A DNA stretch of 64,000 bases from Leucobacter sp. OH1287 (GTDB lineage: Bacteria; Actinomycetota; Actinomycetes; Actinomycetales; Microbacteriaceae). This document shows, one piece after another, positions 24,625 through 34,369 of this stretch. Position 1 is the first letter of the stretch; each line of letters starts with the position of its first letter. The notes beneath the pieces were generated by a model. That model saw nothing but the letters and a program-made list of their open reading frames with translations. It had not been told where the DNA came from and did not search any database. The DNA lies in assembly GCF_003859945.1 (NCBI RefSeq), contig NZ_RQYM01000006.1:1-64000 (forward strand), in the 5' to 3' direction. The position numbers and the translations under genes are program-made.

Positions 24625-27600
24625 TTATTCAGCTGTGTTAGCGCTGCGGCGTCTTGCCATGAAGAACCCGGCCGCTGTGATCAGCAGCACCGCACCAACC
24701 GCTGCCGCACCACCGAGCATCTGCCCGCCGGTGACTGACAGTCGCTTCGGCTGTGGGCACAGCACCTCGTTGCAGACGAACTTGTTGGTGACCTTAATCG
24801 CCAACTCCTGCAGCTCATCTGGCTTACCCTCGGTAACCTGTACACCCTTCTCGAAGCTGTCATGGTCAGTGATGACCTCAGCAGCACCGCCGGTAACGGT
24901 TTCGTTAACGAAGCACTTGGCACCGAGTGGCAGGTGCTGGGTCTCGCCTGCGCTGTCTTTCAGCAGCACGGTCTGACCGTCACTGATCTCAACCTCTTGG
25001 CTGTGTACGGTGACTGGTTTGCCGTTCTCGTCAATCTGGCAGGTAACCATGATCTTGAACTTGGCGTCTTTCACCTTCTCGAGCGCTTCAGCCTCGCCGG
25101 TTACTTCCTTGGTCAGCTTCAGTGTGCCAGCAGAGTAGTAGTTAGTCAGCGACGCATTAGCCAAACCACTGGTCCAAGCAACACCATCCCAAGGAATAGT
25201 CACAGTCACAGGAGCAGCCAACCCGTCAGCACCAGGAGCCGCCTTCTCAGTAATCACACACTCCGCAGAAGCAGGCAGATCACCAATCACAGCAGACTCA
25301 ACCGAGGTAGCCCCAGCAGGAACAGCAACCTTCACAGTCTCGTTCCGAACCTCAGCACCCTCAAAGGTACAAACAACACCAAACTCCAGCTCAGTGCCAC
25401 CAGCAAACGGTTTCACACCAACACCCTCAAGCAGCTTAGTGATCTTCAGCTCACCCTTAGGCAACTCGAACTTGTTAGTCACAGAAACATTCAAAGCCTG
25501 CAACTCAGTCGGCTTACCACCAACAACCTCTACACCATTAGCAAAGGAATCATTAGCGATAACAACCTCAGAAGCACCACCATTAACCGGCTCAGAAGCA
25601 AAACACTTCGCACCAAGCGGCAGGTAAACAGGCTCACCATTATCATCCAGCAACTGCTTGCTACCAGCACCAGTGAACTTCACCAGCTGCGACGCAACAG
25701 TCGCACCAGGAACACCACCAGCACCAGGCACCTGACAGGTAACCATCACCTCAAACTCCTTAGCCGCAGCAGCAGCCAAAGCAGTGTCATTACCCTCAAG
25801 CAGCTTAGTCACCTTAATAGTGCTAGCAGAGTAGTAGTTAGTCAGCGACGCGGTTGTGACCGGCGCGGTCGGATCCGCCCCAACAACCACGGTTACCGGT
25901 GCCGCAGCTGCATCGGCTGCGCCGTGACCGGTCTCGGTGATAACACACTCAGCCTTTGACGGAATACCAGTCAGCTCCTCAGAGTTCACGGAGGTAGCGC
26001 CAGCCGGCACGGTAACGTTTACTGTCTTGTTGAACACCGGTTTGGTGTCGAGAGTACAACTCACCTCGAAGGAGAGTTTGTTACCGCCAGCAAACGGTTT
26101 CACACCAACACCCTCAAGCAGCTTAGTGATCTTAAGTTTACCGTCGCTGATCAGACCGGCATCAACCTCGGTGACCTGCGAGTCACGGCCGAGAACAACC
26201 GGATCCGCCACGCCCTGAGCGTTTGCGTTAGAGTCGATCGCTGTGTCACCGCCCGCGTTCTTGACGGTGAACGAGGTGTCGTCCGGCGCGATGAAGGTCA
26301 CAGTGTAACCGTCAGCGTTTGACGCACGCAGATTGTTGAACATGTAGTGACCGGTGTCGTCGGTGCGGGTCTCCAACTTAACCGGGTTGCCGAGGTCGTC
26401 GGTTCCGGTCAGGGTGACCCGGACATTACCAACAGGCGCCTCTGGCTCACCAGCGAAAGTGTCTTGCACACCGTTACGGTTGTAGTCCCACCAGACGTAG
26501 TCACCGATACTGGAGGCGATCACAGTGGTCTGACGCTTTACCGGACCAACCGGGAACTCCAGCCCCTTCACCGCGGCGAAGGTGACGTTATCGTAGACGT
26601 TACCCGCAGCGTTACCGGTGGCAACCGCTGAGATATCGAACTCGAGGATCTCGCCAACCTTGTATGGTGCCTCGCTGATAGCGCGGAGACCGGTCACCTG
26701 GGCGGCCGCTGTCGGGCAGCTGCCGGTGCCGTAAACCACGTTGCCACCAGCCGGAGCGTCACACCAGGTAGTGCTGCCATTCGGCAGGTTGCTGGCGTGA
26801 CGAGGATCCAGCTCGATGTTGTCAGCCGAGGTGTAGAGCAGCTTCATGGTGCTGAGGCTGCGCGGGGTAGGCTTAGCGCTCTGGAAGGTGAACTTACCGG
26901 TGAAGTTCGTGTCGTGGAGGCCGTTCTTCGGCAGCACGTCGATCACATCCGGGTTGCTAACTGCCGGGCCGCCAACGGCTGGCAGCGCGTTGATCAAACG
27001 CACGCGCCAACCAATGTTCTCGGTGTGTGCGGCATCCGCAGGCAGCACCTGGCGAACCGGGGTTGTCAACACCTTCTCAAGCTTCACACCGGCGGCGTTA
27101 GAGATCTGCACCTGCGCGATGTCGCTGCGCTGTGTAACGGTTGACTGGTCATCCTCTGCCCAGATCCGCACCTTATTGGTGTAGACACCGTTCTGTGCAC
27201 CGCTGCTAACCTCTACGGTCATAATAATCGGCTCGATTGCCTGGTTTACCTCGTGCTTCGGGTAAACCCAGCGCAGGTATGTCTCGCCCTTCTCACAGGC
27301 TGGTCGCTTCGCATCGCTAGGGGTTGTGTTGCTCACAACATCCGGGTTACGAGTCGCACCAACATAGTCCTGGCTGCCTGGGAGGCAGTCCTCAACCCAA
27401 ACATCCTTGAGGATGCCGGTTGTTGCAGCACCGGAGGTCAGGCTCGGGGTGATCTGGTACTGCACAGTGTTGCCGCCGGTCACGTTTGGCGGGGTCTTTG
27501 TGAAGTCACCTGCTTCACCGGCACGCACCTGCTTCACCACGCGAGCTTGCACGTGAGCCAGAATAACGCGGTCACCGATGGATCCGGTGTGGTTGTTGAA

Positions 27601-29814
27601 GTCGTAGTTGTTGCGGAACCAAGGCTTGTTGGAGTTAACCACCTCGTCGATTGTGCCGGCGGTGAACTCCTGGTTGCCACCCTCAAAGTTAGTGAGGCGC
27701 TTGGTTGATGCCCAGTTTGGCAGCTTGGTGCCGGTGTCGTGACCGGCGTCAGCAACGTACATGCCGACAGCGATGTTGTAGCGCACAAACGCAATGTGTG
27801 AGCCAACCGCTTTCGGTGATACGAACTGCACACGCACCCGCTTCACACCGCTGTAGATACCCTTTGCAGCGAGGGCAGGATCGTTGTTAAACGATGCGTG
27901 ATTTGGGTCGTCGTACCAGGGGCCCTGGTTATCGGCACAGGTGGAATCGTTACCGCTTCCAGCGTTTCCGCCAGCAGAGTACTGCACCTTCAGCTCAGGC
28001 ACCTGATCCTTATAGTTTGCGTACTGCAGCCGACCGTTTGCCGCCAGCGGCAGGTTGTTGTAGCCGGTGATCCAGACGGGCGCGCCGTCAGAACCGATGT
28101 AGCGGCCCGGAGTGTTTGGATCCCCCGGATGCTGGCGTGCCTGCAGGTGCAGTTTGGTGTTGTCCCAAACGTCACAGACGAGAATGTTCTGGCTTGCTGG
28201 CAGCGCCGCGTTTGACGAATGCACGGTCAGCAGCGAGATCAGGCTCTGGGTTGGTGCAACGGTGATGCCACCGGATCCATAGGTTGCGCCGCCCGGAGGG
28301 CCCTCACCCATCCAGCCCCTGTCACCAGCGTTGAACTCGGTCGGGGTCATGTTGCGTGGCTCGCCAGTAACACCTGCGAAGCGCTTACCGAACACACCGC
28401 TCACCGAGAGGTTCGGCTGGGTTGTCAGGTAGTCGTTCCAGTTAACGGTGCCGGCGCCCGGGTACTTGGTTGAGGCAGGTCCTGGCTGCTGGCTTGAGTC
28501 CTGTGTATCGGTCGCAGAGTTAAAGCCCTTAATGTTCAGGTTGTCGAGCTTGTTAACGGTCTGCAGCGTCCAGACGCTGTCAATCTCAACACCGAAGTCG
28601 CGCACAACCTCGGTCGGGGTGTAAACCTCAAAGGCGTATGAAACCGCGTAAGCGTTCTTGCCCGGGATCGCCTTACCAACCGGGCTTGCAACCTGGGTTG
28701 GGTAGGTCTTCAGGGTTGTGTCAGCGCCGCTGATGGTGATCTTAGCTGGCTGGCCTGGGCCGTCCTGCACAACCTTAGCGGTTCCAGAGTCGCGCACCGA
28801 GTTGGTGACGGTTGCAGCGCCGCCGAGCTTCGCGTATGGGCGATCATACGCCGCACCGTTACCCTCCAGGGTTGTGCGGATCCGGCTACCGTACTTGTTG
28901 AGATCCGCCTTCAACGCAGCAAGCTGCTGCGCGTTGAGCTGCGGGTACATCGCCTCCGGGGTGAGGTTGTCCTCAAGGTAGATGTCACCGATCGCAGGCA
29001 TCGCACCCTTACCGCCATCCGGTGCGGAGATCAGCAGGGTGTAGCGGGTTTGGAAGCAGACGCGGTTCTTGTCGAAGTCACAGGCCGCAACCGCGGGGCC
29101 GTACTTGTAACCGGTGTTCTCCTGCTGCGCGATAGCGTTCTTTGAGACGTCCCACATCAAACGCGCAGATGCCTTGGTGGTTGGCAAGTTGGCTGCGTTT
29201 GACGGGGTTGGTGCCTCGTCGGTTTTAATGGTGACGCTGCTTGGCGAAATGGTGTCACCGTTGTGCAGCAGGTTAGAAACCTTAACGTCAAACTCAAACA
29301 GCTTTGAGTCGTTGGTCAGGTTACCAACGTTACAGACCAGGGTCTGCGCCTCCAGCTGGTCCTTTGAGGTTGCGGTCAGCGGCACAGTCACACCGTTAGA
29401 GGTTGACTGCGGGGTCAGTGATGAACCGGGGCCAGAGCACAGCGCCGGCAGCGCTGCGAGCTCAACACCCTTTGGCAGCGCAACGGTGACGGTTGTGTTG
29501 GTGCCTGTGCCACCCGCTACCGCGTAGTTGACCCGGTAGCGGATTGTGTCGTTAACCCGCACAATTCCATTCTTAGACCCGGAGTCGTTACCTGCACTAT
29601 CATCAGCGAACCATTTGTCACCCTCGTCCGGGGTGCCGTCACTAACAACCTCGATTTAGACGCTTGCTGTGCCGGCTGCCTCGGTTACCGCTAGCGCTGG
29701 GCTGGTCCCAAACAGCAGGCTTGAAGCCAACAGCGCAGAAACTGTGACAGCAGAGGCGAGCGGTTTGCCCGCTGCCGTCAACCTCTTTTTTTGACTCGAC
29801 ATTATTACGATCAT
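24625..29814 (-). pseudogene. Large sortase-anchored adhesin interrupted by an in-frame TAA
   Basis: A single frame runs from ATG 29814 to the stop at 24625 except for one TAA at 29656-29658. Before it lies a signal peptide (basic M-S-S-Q-K-K-R, hydrophobic core, cleavage near S-P-A-L-A). After it lie about 1,675 residues of mature protein: conserved-repeat N-terminal domains, an SdrD-B-like domain (I-G-D-Y-V-W-W-D-Y-N-R-N-G), four DUF5979-like repeats beginning K-I-T-K-L-L-E-G or similar, then an LSVTG sorting signal, a membrane helix and an Arg-rich tail. As written, the mature protein cannot be exported. Because only one stop is present, this is a very recent lesion, a sequencing error or a recoding/phase-variation case. 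ATG 29802 is an alternative start. Confidence 0.8.
25129..26133. repeat. Direct repeats inside the adhesin gene
   Basis: A 47-bp identical block occurs at 25400-25446 and 26087-26133 (687 bp apart). A 27-bp block occurs at 25129-25155 and 25825-25851 (696 bp apart). They encode the ends of DUF5979-like modules and show a module duplication. Recombination between the 47-bp copies would delete 229 codons in frame. Confidence 0.9.
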
Positions 29815-29950
29815 CCGTTCTACTGGGGAGTAGTCAAAAACTTTGTGCAAATATTCTGCAAAAAATTCTCTTAACCTTTCTATTCTATGGTAAGAGGGTG
29901 GGGTAAACAATTTATCTTTAGCCAAAGCAAAAATACCGGTCAGCGGGCAA

Positions 29951-29982
29951 AACAAAAGCGACCCCGGGAGATCCGGGGTCGC
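29951..29982 (-). terminator. Terminator of rpmB-rpmG-rpsN
   Basis: GCGACCCCGG and CCGGGGTCGC form a 10-bp stem (29958-29967, 29973-29982), followed on the minus strand by TTTTGTTTT. The rest of the 187 bp between here and the adhesin start is AT-rich with no other clear feature. Confidence 0.85.
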
Positions 29983-30001
29983 TCTCTAGTAAATCTTGTG
30001 T

Positions 30002-30307
30002 TTACCAGCTTGACTTGGTGATGCCTGGCAGCTCACCGCGGTGAGCCATCTGGCGGAAGCGCACACGGCTAACACCGTACTTGCTGAGCACACCACGTGG
30101 ACGGCCGTCGATCACGTCGCGGCTGCGAACGCGAACAGGTGAGGCGTTGCGTGGCAGCTTCTGCAGGCCACGGCGAGCAGCCTCACGGCTCTCAGGTGTG
30201 CCATTAGGGTCAACAAGCGCCTTCTTCAGCTCTGCGCGACGCTCAGCGTAGCGTGCAACGATCTCCTGGCGCTGCTTGTTTTTAGCGATCATGCTCTTCT
30301 TAGCCAT
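30002..30307 (-). CDS. rpsN: 30S ribosomal protein S14, cysteine-free (zinc-independent) form
   Basis: The 101-residue product is the long S14 type, with [10 protein letters not shown] at the start and R-x-x-G-R-P-R-G and [12 protein letters not shown] in the C-terminal half. It has no cysteine, so it lacks the CxxC zinc ribbon. In actinobacteria such forms are often repressed by Zur and replace the zinc forms on starvation. It is the third gene of rpmB-rpmG-rpsN, 2 bp after rpmG. Whether a zinc form exists elsewhere cannot be seen. Confidence 0.95.
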   Translation of the reverse strand: MAKKSMIAKNKQRQEIVARYAERRAELKKALVDPNGTPESREAARRGLQKLPRNASPVRVRSRDVIDGRPRGVLSKYGVSRVRFRQMAHRGELPGITKSSW

Positions 30308-30309
30308 GA

Positions 30310-30477
30310 TTAGCGCTCCTCTCGGAATTCAACGTGCTTACGCACCACTGGATCGTACTTCTTCAAAACCAGGCGGTCTGGGGTGTTACGACGGTTCTTC
30401 TTGGTTACATAGGTGAAACCGGTTCCCGCTGTTGACTTCAGTTTGATGATTGGACGAACGTCCTGCTGCTTAGCCAT
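30310..30477 (-). CDS. rpmG: 50S ribosomal protein L33, cysteine-free form
   Basis: The 55-residue product begins [18 protein letters not shown] and continues [21 protein letters not shown], a clear L33. The two CxxC pairs of the zinc form are missing. The stop TAA is at 30310-30312 and the start ATG at 30475-30477, 1 bp from rpmB. It lies within the cysteine-free ribosomal operon. Confidence 0.95.
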   Translation of the reverse strand: MAKQQDVRPIIKLKSTAGTGFTYVTKKNRRNTPDRLVLKKYDPVVRKHVEFREER

Positions 30478-30478
30478 A

Positions 30479-30715
30479 TTAGAACTTCACCCCACGCTTC
30501 TTCAGATCTGCAACAACCGCTTCAATGCCGCGGGCGTCAACAACCTTAATACCCTTAGCAGAAAGGGTCAGGGTAACCTTGCGGCCGAGTGATGGCACGA
30601 AATAGGTCTTCTTCTGGATGTTTGGATCAAACCGACGCTTGGTACGACGGTGTGAGTGTGAAACATTGTGGCCAAAGCGTGGAACGGCTCCGGTCACCTG
30701 GCACACTGCTGCCAT
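30479..30715 (-). CDS. rpmB: 50S ribosomal protein L28, cysteine-poor form
   Basis: I use ATG 30715, which follows GAGAGGAAAA, for a 78-residue product beginning M-A-A-V-C-Q-V-T-G. The conserved [13 protein letters not shown] and P-N-I-Q segments identify L28. Only one cysteine is present, so there is no four-cysteine zinc site. It is the first gene of the operon. I found no clear Zur palindrome in the 140 bp upstream, so Zur control here is unproven. Confidence 0.95.
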   Translation of the reverse strand: MAAVCQVTGAVPRFGHNVSHSHRRTKRRFDPNIQKKTYFVPSLGRKVTLTLSAKGIKVVDARGIEAVVADLKKRGVKF

Positions 30716-30856
30716 AGTAATTTTCCTCTCAGTACCGAGAACTCGTGACGAGCCCTCCCAAGATCTCTTGTCTGCTACCCGCGCCGGGTGACGCGGATGC
30801 GGTCTGCGCCAACAGGAAATGGCACAGCCAAAGTTCAAGCTTACTCGCATTACGCT

Positions 30857-30905
30857 GCAAAAGCAAAGCGTGGCTGCTGTAAGATTTCTCAAACAGCAGC
30901 CACGC
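30857..30905 (-). terminator. Terminator of the dehydrogenase gene
   Basis: GCGTGGCTGCTGT (30868-30880) and its exact complement (30893-30905) form a 13-bp stem with a 12-nt loop. TTTGCTTTTG follows on the minus strand. Confidence 0.8.
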
Positions 30906-30999
30906 GCTAGCTCTGACGAGCTACGGTTTGCTGCACCCGACCAGAAACCTGGCCTGCTGGGCTAGCCGCAAAGGCTCGGCCGGCCCAGCTCAGCAAACG

Positions 31000-32085
31000 C
31001 TACTCAGCGGCAATAATAACCTTTACCGCCTTGTGCTCGTCAGCGTTCTTGAACACATCCCATGCCTTCTCGAACTCATCCCAGGTGAAGTGGTGGGTAG
31101 CCAGCTCATGCACTGGGAGGTCGCTGTTCTGCACAGCGCGCAGCAGCATACCTGTGGTGTCTGCGCTAACCAGACCGGTTGTGATGGTGAGGTTGCGGAT
31201 CCACAGCTTCTGCAGCTCCAGCTCAACAGGCTTACCGTGCACACCAACAACCGCGACGTTTCCGCCAGGCTTTACAACATCAGGGCACATTGCCCAGGTT
31301 GCTGGGAGGCCAACAGCCTCGATTGCGGTGTCAAGGCCACGACCCTCGGTGATCTCGTTGATGCGTGCAGCAACATCCTCTTTAGCAGGATTGATCACGT
31401 GGGTTGCGCCCATCTTCTTTGCCATCTCCAGACGGCTCTCGTTCATGTCAACAACAACGATGGTTGCTGGTGAGTAGAACTGCGCTGTCAAAAGCGCACT
31501 CATACCAACGGGGCCGGCGCCAACAATCATAATGTCTTTGCCCGGCATAACCTGGCCGCGCTGCACACCGATCTCGTGACCGGTTGGCAGTGCGTCAGAG
31601 AGGAACACAGCGGTGTCATCGTCGAGTCCCTCTGGCAGAACATAGAGAGAGTTGTCAGCAAACGGGGTACGAACATACTCTGCCTGGGTGCCGTCGATCA
31701 TGTAACCCATAATCCAACCGCCGCCGTTCTGGCAGTGTGCGTAGATCTGCTTTTGGCAGTACTCACAGGAGCCACAGCGGGAAACACAGGAAATAATTAC
31801 CTTGTCGCCCACTTTAATGTTGGTGACACTGGATCCAACCTCTTCAACGATACCGATTCCCTCGTGTCCGAGAATCCGACCGTTCCATTCACCAGTCTCA
31901 GCCTTCGCGGTCTCCTCAATCTCTGGGTTTTTGCCCTTGTAGATTCCCAGATCAGTACCGCAAATGGTGGTTTTTAGCACCCGAACGATCGCGTCTGTTG
32001 GGTCAATCAGCTGCGGCTTCGGTCGCTCTTCAAACCTAATATCGTGATCGCCGTAGTAGGTTATTGCGCGCATAGTCTCGGCCAT
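31000..32085 (-). CDS. Zinc-dependent medium-chain alcohol dehydrogenase
   Basis: ATG 32085 follows AAAGGAG, giving 361 residues; the longer frame to 32139 lacks support. Catalytic-zinc ligands are in C-G-T-D (about residue 41) and G-H-E (about residue 74). The structural-zinc cysteines lie in C-V-S-R-C-G-S-C-E-Y-C-Q-K-Q-I-Y-A-H-C near residue 100. The NAD motif is G-A-G-P-V-G-M-S-A near 190. The C-terminal half is typical of MDR alcohol dehydrogenases. It sits beside the zinc regulator and importer but has no visible Zur box. Confidence 0.9.
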   Translation of the reverse strand: MAETMRAITYYGDHDIRFEERPKPQLIDPTDAIVRVLKTTICGTDLGIYKGKNPEIEETAKAETGEWNGRILGHEGIGIVEEVGSSVTNIKVGDKVIISCVSRCGSCEYCQKQIYAHCQNGGGWIMGYMIDGTQAEYVRTPFADNSLYVLPEGLDDDTAVFLSDALPTGHEIGVQRGQVMPGKDIMIVGAGPVGMSALLTAQFYSPATIVVVDMNESRLEMAKKMGATHVINPAKEDVAARINEITEGRGLDTAIEAVGLPATWAMCPDVVKPGGNVAVVGVHGKPVELELQKLWIRNLTITTGLVSADTTGMLLRAVQNSDLPVHELATHHFTWDEFEKAWDVFKNADEHKAVKVIIAAE

Positions 32086-32214
32086 GCTATCTCCTTTGAC
32101 TAAATTGAGAGGAACGAACACCAGGCGGTGTACCTGCAACCCAACTTACTCCCCTAAAACGAAATAAGCAATAACACTCAGAACAGTAAAAAACGACGAA
32201 ATTAAAACACCGGA

Positions 32215-32613
32215 TCAGGAGGCGTTACCGCGGCAGTTTGCGCAGATGCCAAAGACATCAACCGCGTGTGTTGTGTCGGTGAACCCGTGCTGTGCGGCAA
32301 CCTGGTGGGCCCAGGTCTCAACCTCGTTCGCCTCCAGCTCCTCGGTGTGACCGCACACCCGACAGATCAGATGGTGGTGGTGACCGGCGGTTGAGCAGAA
32401 CCGATAAATGTTCTCACCCTCCGGCGACTGCAGCGTATCCGCCTCCTCGCTCTCCACCAGGCTAGCCAGCGCCCGGTAGACAGTAGCCAGGCCGATTGCG
32501 GATCCGCTGTGACGCAGTTTGTCGTGGAGCTGCTGCGCGCTGACAAAACCAGACTCGTCGGCGAGAGCAGCCCGCACCGCCTCCCGCTGCCAGGTGTTGC
32601 GCTTTACAACCAT
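32215..32613 (-). CDS. zur: Fur-family regulator, Zur-like
   Basis: Metal-responsive repressor of 132 residues. The N-terminal winged helix includes L-A-T-V-Y-R-A-L. The dimerization domain has the H-H-H-H-L-I-C-R-V-C metal motif and a second C-A-N-C, giving the four-cysteine structural zinc site. The assignment as Zur rather than Fur rests on the adjoining Znu-type transporter and the Znu-side operator. It is transcribed separately from the transporter, with a 62-bp gap. Confidence 0.82.
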   Translation of the reverse strand: MVVKRNTWQREAVRAALADESGFVSAQQLHDKLRHSGSAIGLATVYRALASLVESEEADTLQSPEGENIYRFCSTAGHHHHLICRVCGHTEELEANEVETWAHQVAAQHGFTDTTHAVDVFGICANCRGNAS

Positions 32614-32675
32614 CAGAGAATCCTATCTACGCACCCGAGTTTTGCTGAGCGTTAAGACACAGCTATGCATTCAGG

Positions 32676-33485
32676 CTAGCGGGTTTGTTTGAAACCACGC
32701 TGAAAATTAAGCCGCTGCAAAAGCAGCGCGATCCCGAACAGCACCGCAACCATCACGCCGATAGCGCCGCCGGCGGCAACGCTGAACGCAACCGAAACCC
32801 ACAGCCCCAAGCCGCTCGCGAGCAGGGCAATCACGAGGGCGAGTGGGGGGATCCACACCACATTGCTAACCAGCAGGCGGGCGATCGCGGGCGGGCCAAC
32901 CAGCAGCGCGACGCTCAGGATCGCACCAACCGCGGGCAGTGAAACAACCACCGCGGCGGCAACCACCGTTGCCGTAACCAGCTCCGGTGTTAGCCTGCCG
33001 AAACCCGCAACCCGGTAGGCTGCCGGGTCGAAGGTGTGCAAGAGCAGCTGCCGTTTAAACAGCGCCAGCAGGATTAAACAAGCGATCAGCACGATTTCGG
33101 TGATGACCGTGTCGGAGGGTTGTACACCGAACAGTGAGCCGACCAGCAGCGCGTCAACCGGCACGTTAAAGCTCTGCTGCAGCGAGCTGAGCAGCGCGCC
33201 GAGGGCGAATCCGAAGGCGAGCACAATGCCGGTCGCCGCCTGCATGCCCTGGCCGCGGACCCGGGACAAAAGCGCCATCAAAAGCACCAGAATAACCGCC
33301 GCAATCGCCTGCCCGAACAGCACGTTAACGCCCGCGATCGCGGCAACAACGCCGCCAGGGAAGGTTGCGTGACTGAGCGCAACCGCGAAGAATGACCGTT
33401 CACGGAGGACAATCACGGTGCCGACCGTTGCCGCCAGGCAGGCGAGGAGGGTGAGGTGCAGGGCGGCGAGCGTGAGATAGTTCAC
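32676..33485 (-). CDS. Metal ABC transporter permease (ZnuB-type), second copy
   Basis: The 269-residue integral membrane protein of the ABC-3 family has eight or nine hydrophobic helices. It contains F-A-V-A-L-S-H-A-T-F-P-G-G-V, the signature near residue 35, and a second conserved A-I-L-S-V-A-L-L-V-G-P-P-A-I-A. It starts as GTGA on the previous permease stop. The two permeases may form a heterodimer. Manganese/iron importers of the Sit/Mnt type also have two permeases, so the metal is not certain. Confidence 0.85.
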   Translation of the reverse strand: MNYLTLAALHLTLLACLAATVGTVIVLRERSFFAVALSHATFPGGVVAAIAGVNVLFGQAIAAVILVLLMALLSRVRGQGMQAATGIVLAFGFALGALLSSLQQSFNVPVDALLVGSLFGVQPSDTVITEIVLIACLILLALFKRQLLLHTFDPAAYRVAGFGRLTPELVTATVVAAAVVVSLPAVGAILSVALLVGPPAIARLLVSNVVWIPPLALVIALLASGLGLWVSVAFSVAAGGAIGVMVAVLFGIALLLQRLNFQRGFKQTR

Positions 33486-34369
33486 GGTGCCACCTCCCCC
33501 GTGGTGGCGGAGGGGCGAGAGCGACGCAGGGCTGACGGGATCCGCCCCAGCAAAACCAGCCCGTAGATTAGCAGCAGGAGCAACACAACCGCCGCACCAG
33601 CCGAGAGGTTAACGCCGTGACTGAACGACGCCCAAACGCTCGCGGTGAGGCCGCCAAAACCGGCGATAGCGGTGACCAGCGCCGCGACCGGAACCAGCAG
33701 GAACAGCTTAGACACGAGCTGCCTGGCAACCGCCATCGGCACGATCAACAGGGCGATCACCAGCAAGTTTCCGAGCGCCTGCACACCCGCGACAACAAGC
33801 ATCGAGATAGCGATGCTGAGCAGCAGATCGGTTTTAAACACACTAAACCCGGCAACCCTAAAGCCGCGCAGGTCGTGGGCGCGGTAGAGCTGTCTGCGCC
33901 AGGTGAGAATCACGATCAGGGTTGCAACGCCCGCGACCACGATCAGCTGCCAGAGCTGGGTGTCGGTGACCGTCAGCAGGTGCCCAAACAGCAGGCTCTC
34001 CAACTGGCTAACATAGCTCTCCTGCTGTGACACAATCACGATGCCGAGGCTAAACGCGCTCGTTAAAAGCACCGCGACAGCCGCATCCGAGGCGAGTTTT
34101 TGGCGCTGTTCGAGCAGGGTCAGCACAAGCGCGGTGATCAGTGCGGCGATTAGCGCCCCGGGCATGATGCCGGCGGATCCGCCCACAACATAGCCGATAA
34201 CGAGACCGGGGAAAACCGCGTGCACAAGCCCGTCGGTGACGAACTCCATGCTGCGGAAGCTGATGAACAGGCCGACGAACGCCGCCGCCACGGCGAGCAC
34301 CAGGATCGTGATGATTCCGCGCTGCACAAACGGCAGCTGCATCGCAGCCAGCAGCTCCGCGAGGGTCAT
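33482..34369 (-). CDS. Metal ABC transporter permease (ZnuB-type), first copy
   Basis: The 295-residue ABC-3 permease has eight or nine helices, including F-V-T-D-G-L-V-H-A-V-F-P-G-L-V-I-G near residue 42 and L-V-I-A-L-L-I-V-P-M-A-V-A-R. The hydrophilic C-terminal tail is short. It is joined by 4-bp overlaps to the ATPase upstream (ATGA) and the second permease downstream (GTGA), so the four transporter genes form one unit. Confidence 0.85.
   Translation of the reverse strand: MTLAELLAAMQLPFVQRGIITILVLAVAAAFVGLFISFRSMEFVTDGLVHAVFPGLVIGYVVGGSAGIMPGALIAALITALVLTLLEQRQKLASDAAVAVLLTSAFSLGIVIVSQQESYVSQLESLLFGHLLTVTDTQLWQLIVVAGVATLIVILTWRRQLYRAHDLRGFRVAGFSVFKTDLLLSIAISMLVVAGVQALGNLLVIALLIVPMAVARQLVSKLFLLVPVAALVTAIAGFGGLTASVWASFSHGVNLSAGAAVVLLLLLIYGLVLLGRIPSALRRSRPSATTGEVAP

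Noticed and set aside
24862-25959. 365-codon frame opposite the adhesin
   Set aside because: Lies within repeated DUF5979 modules and shows repeat-derived low-complexity sequence.
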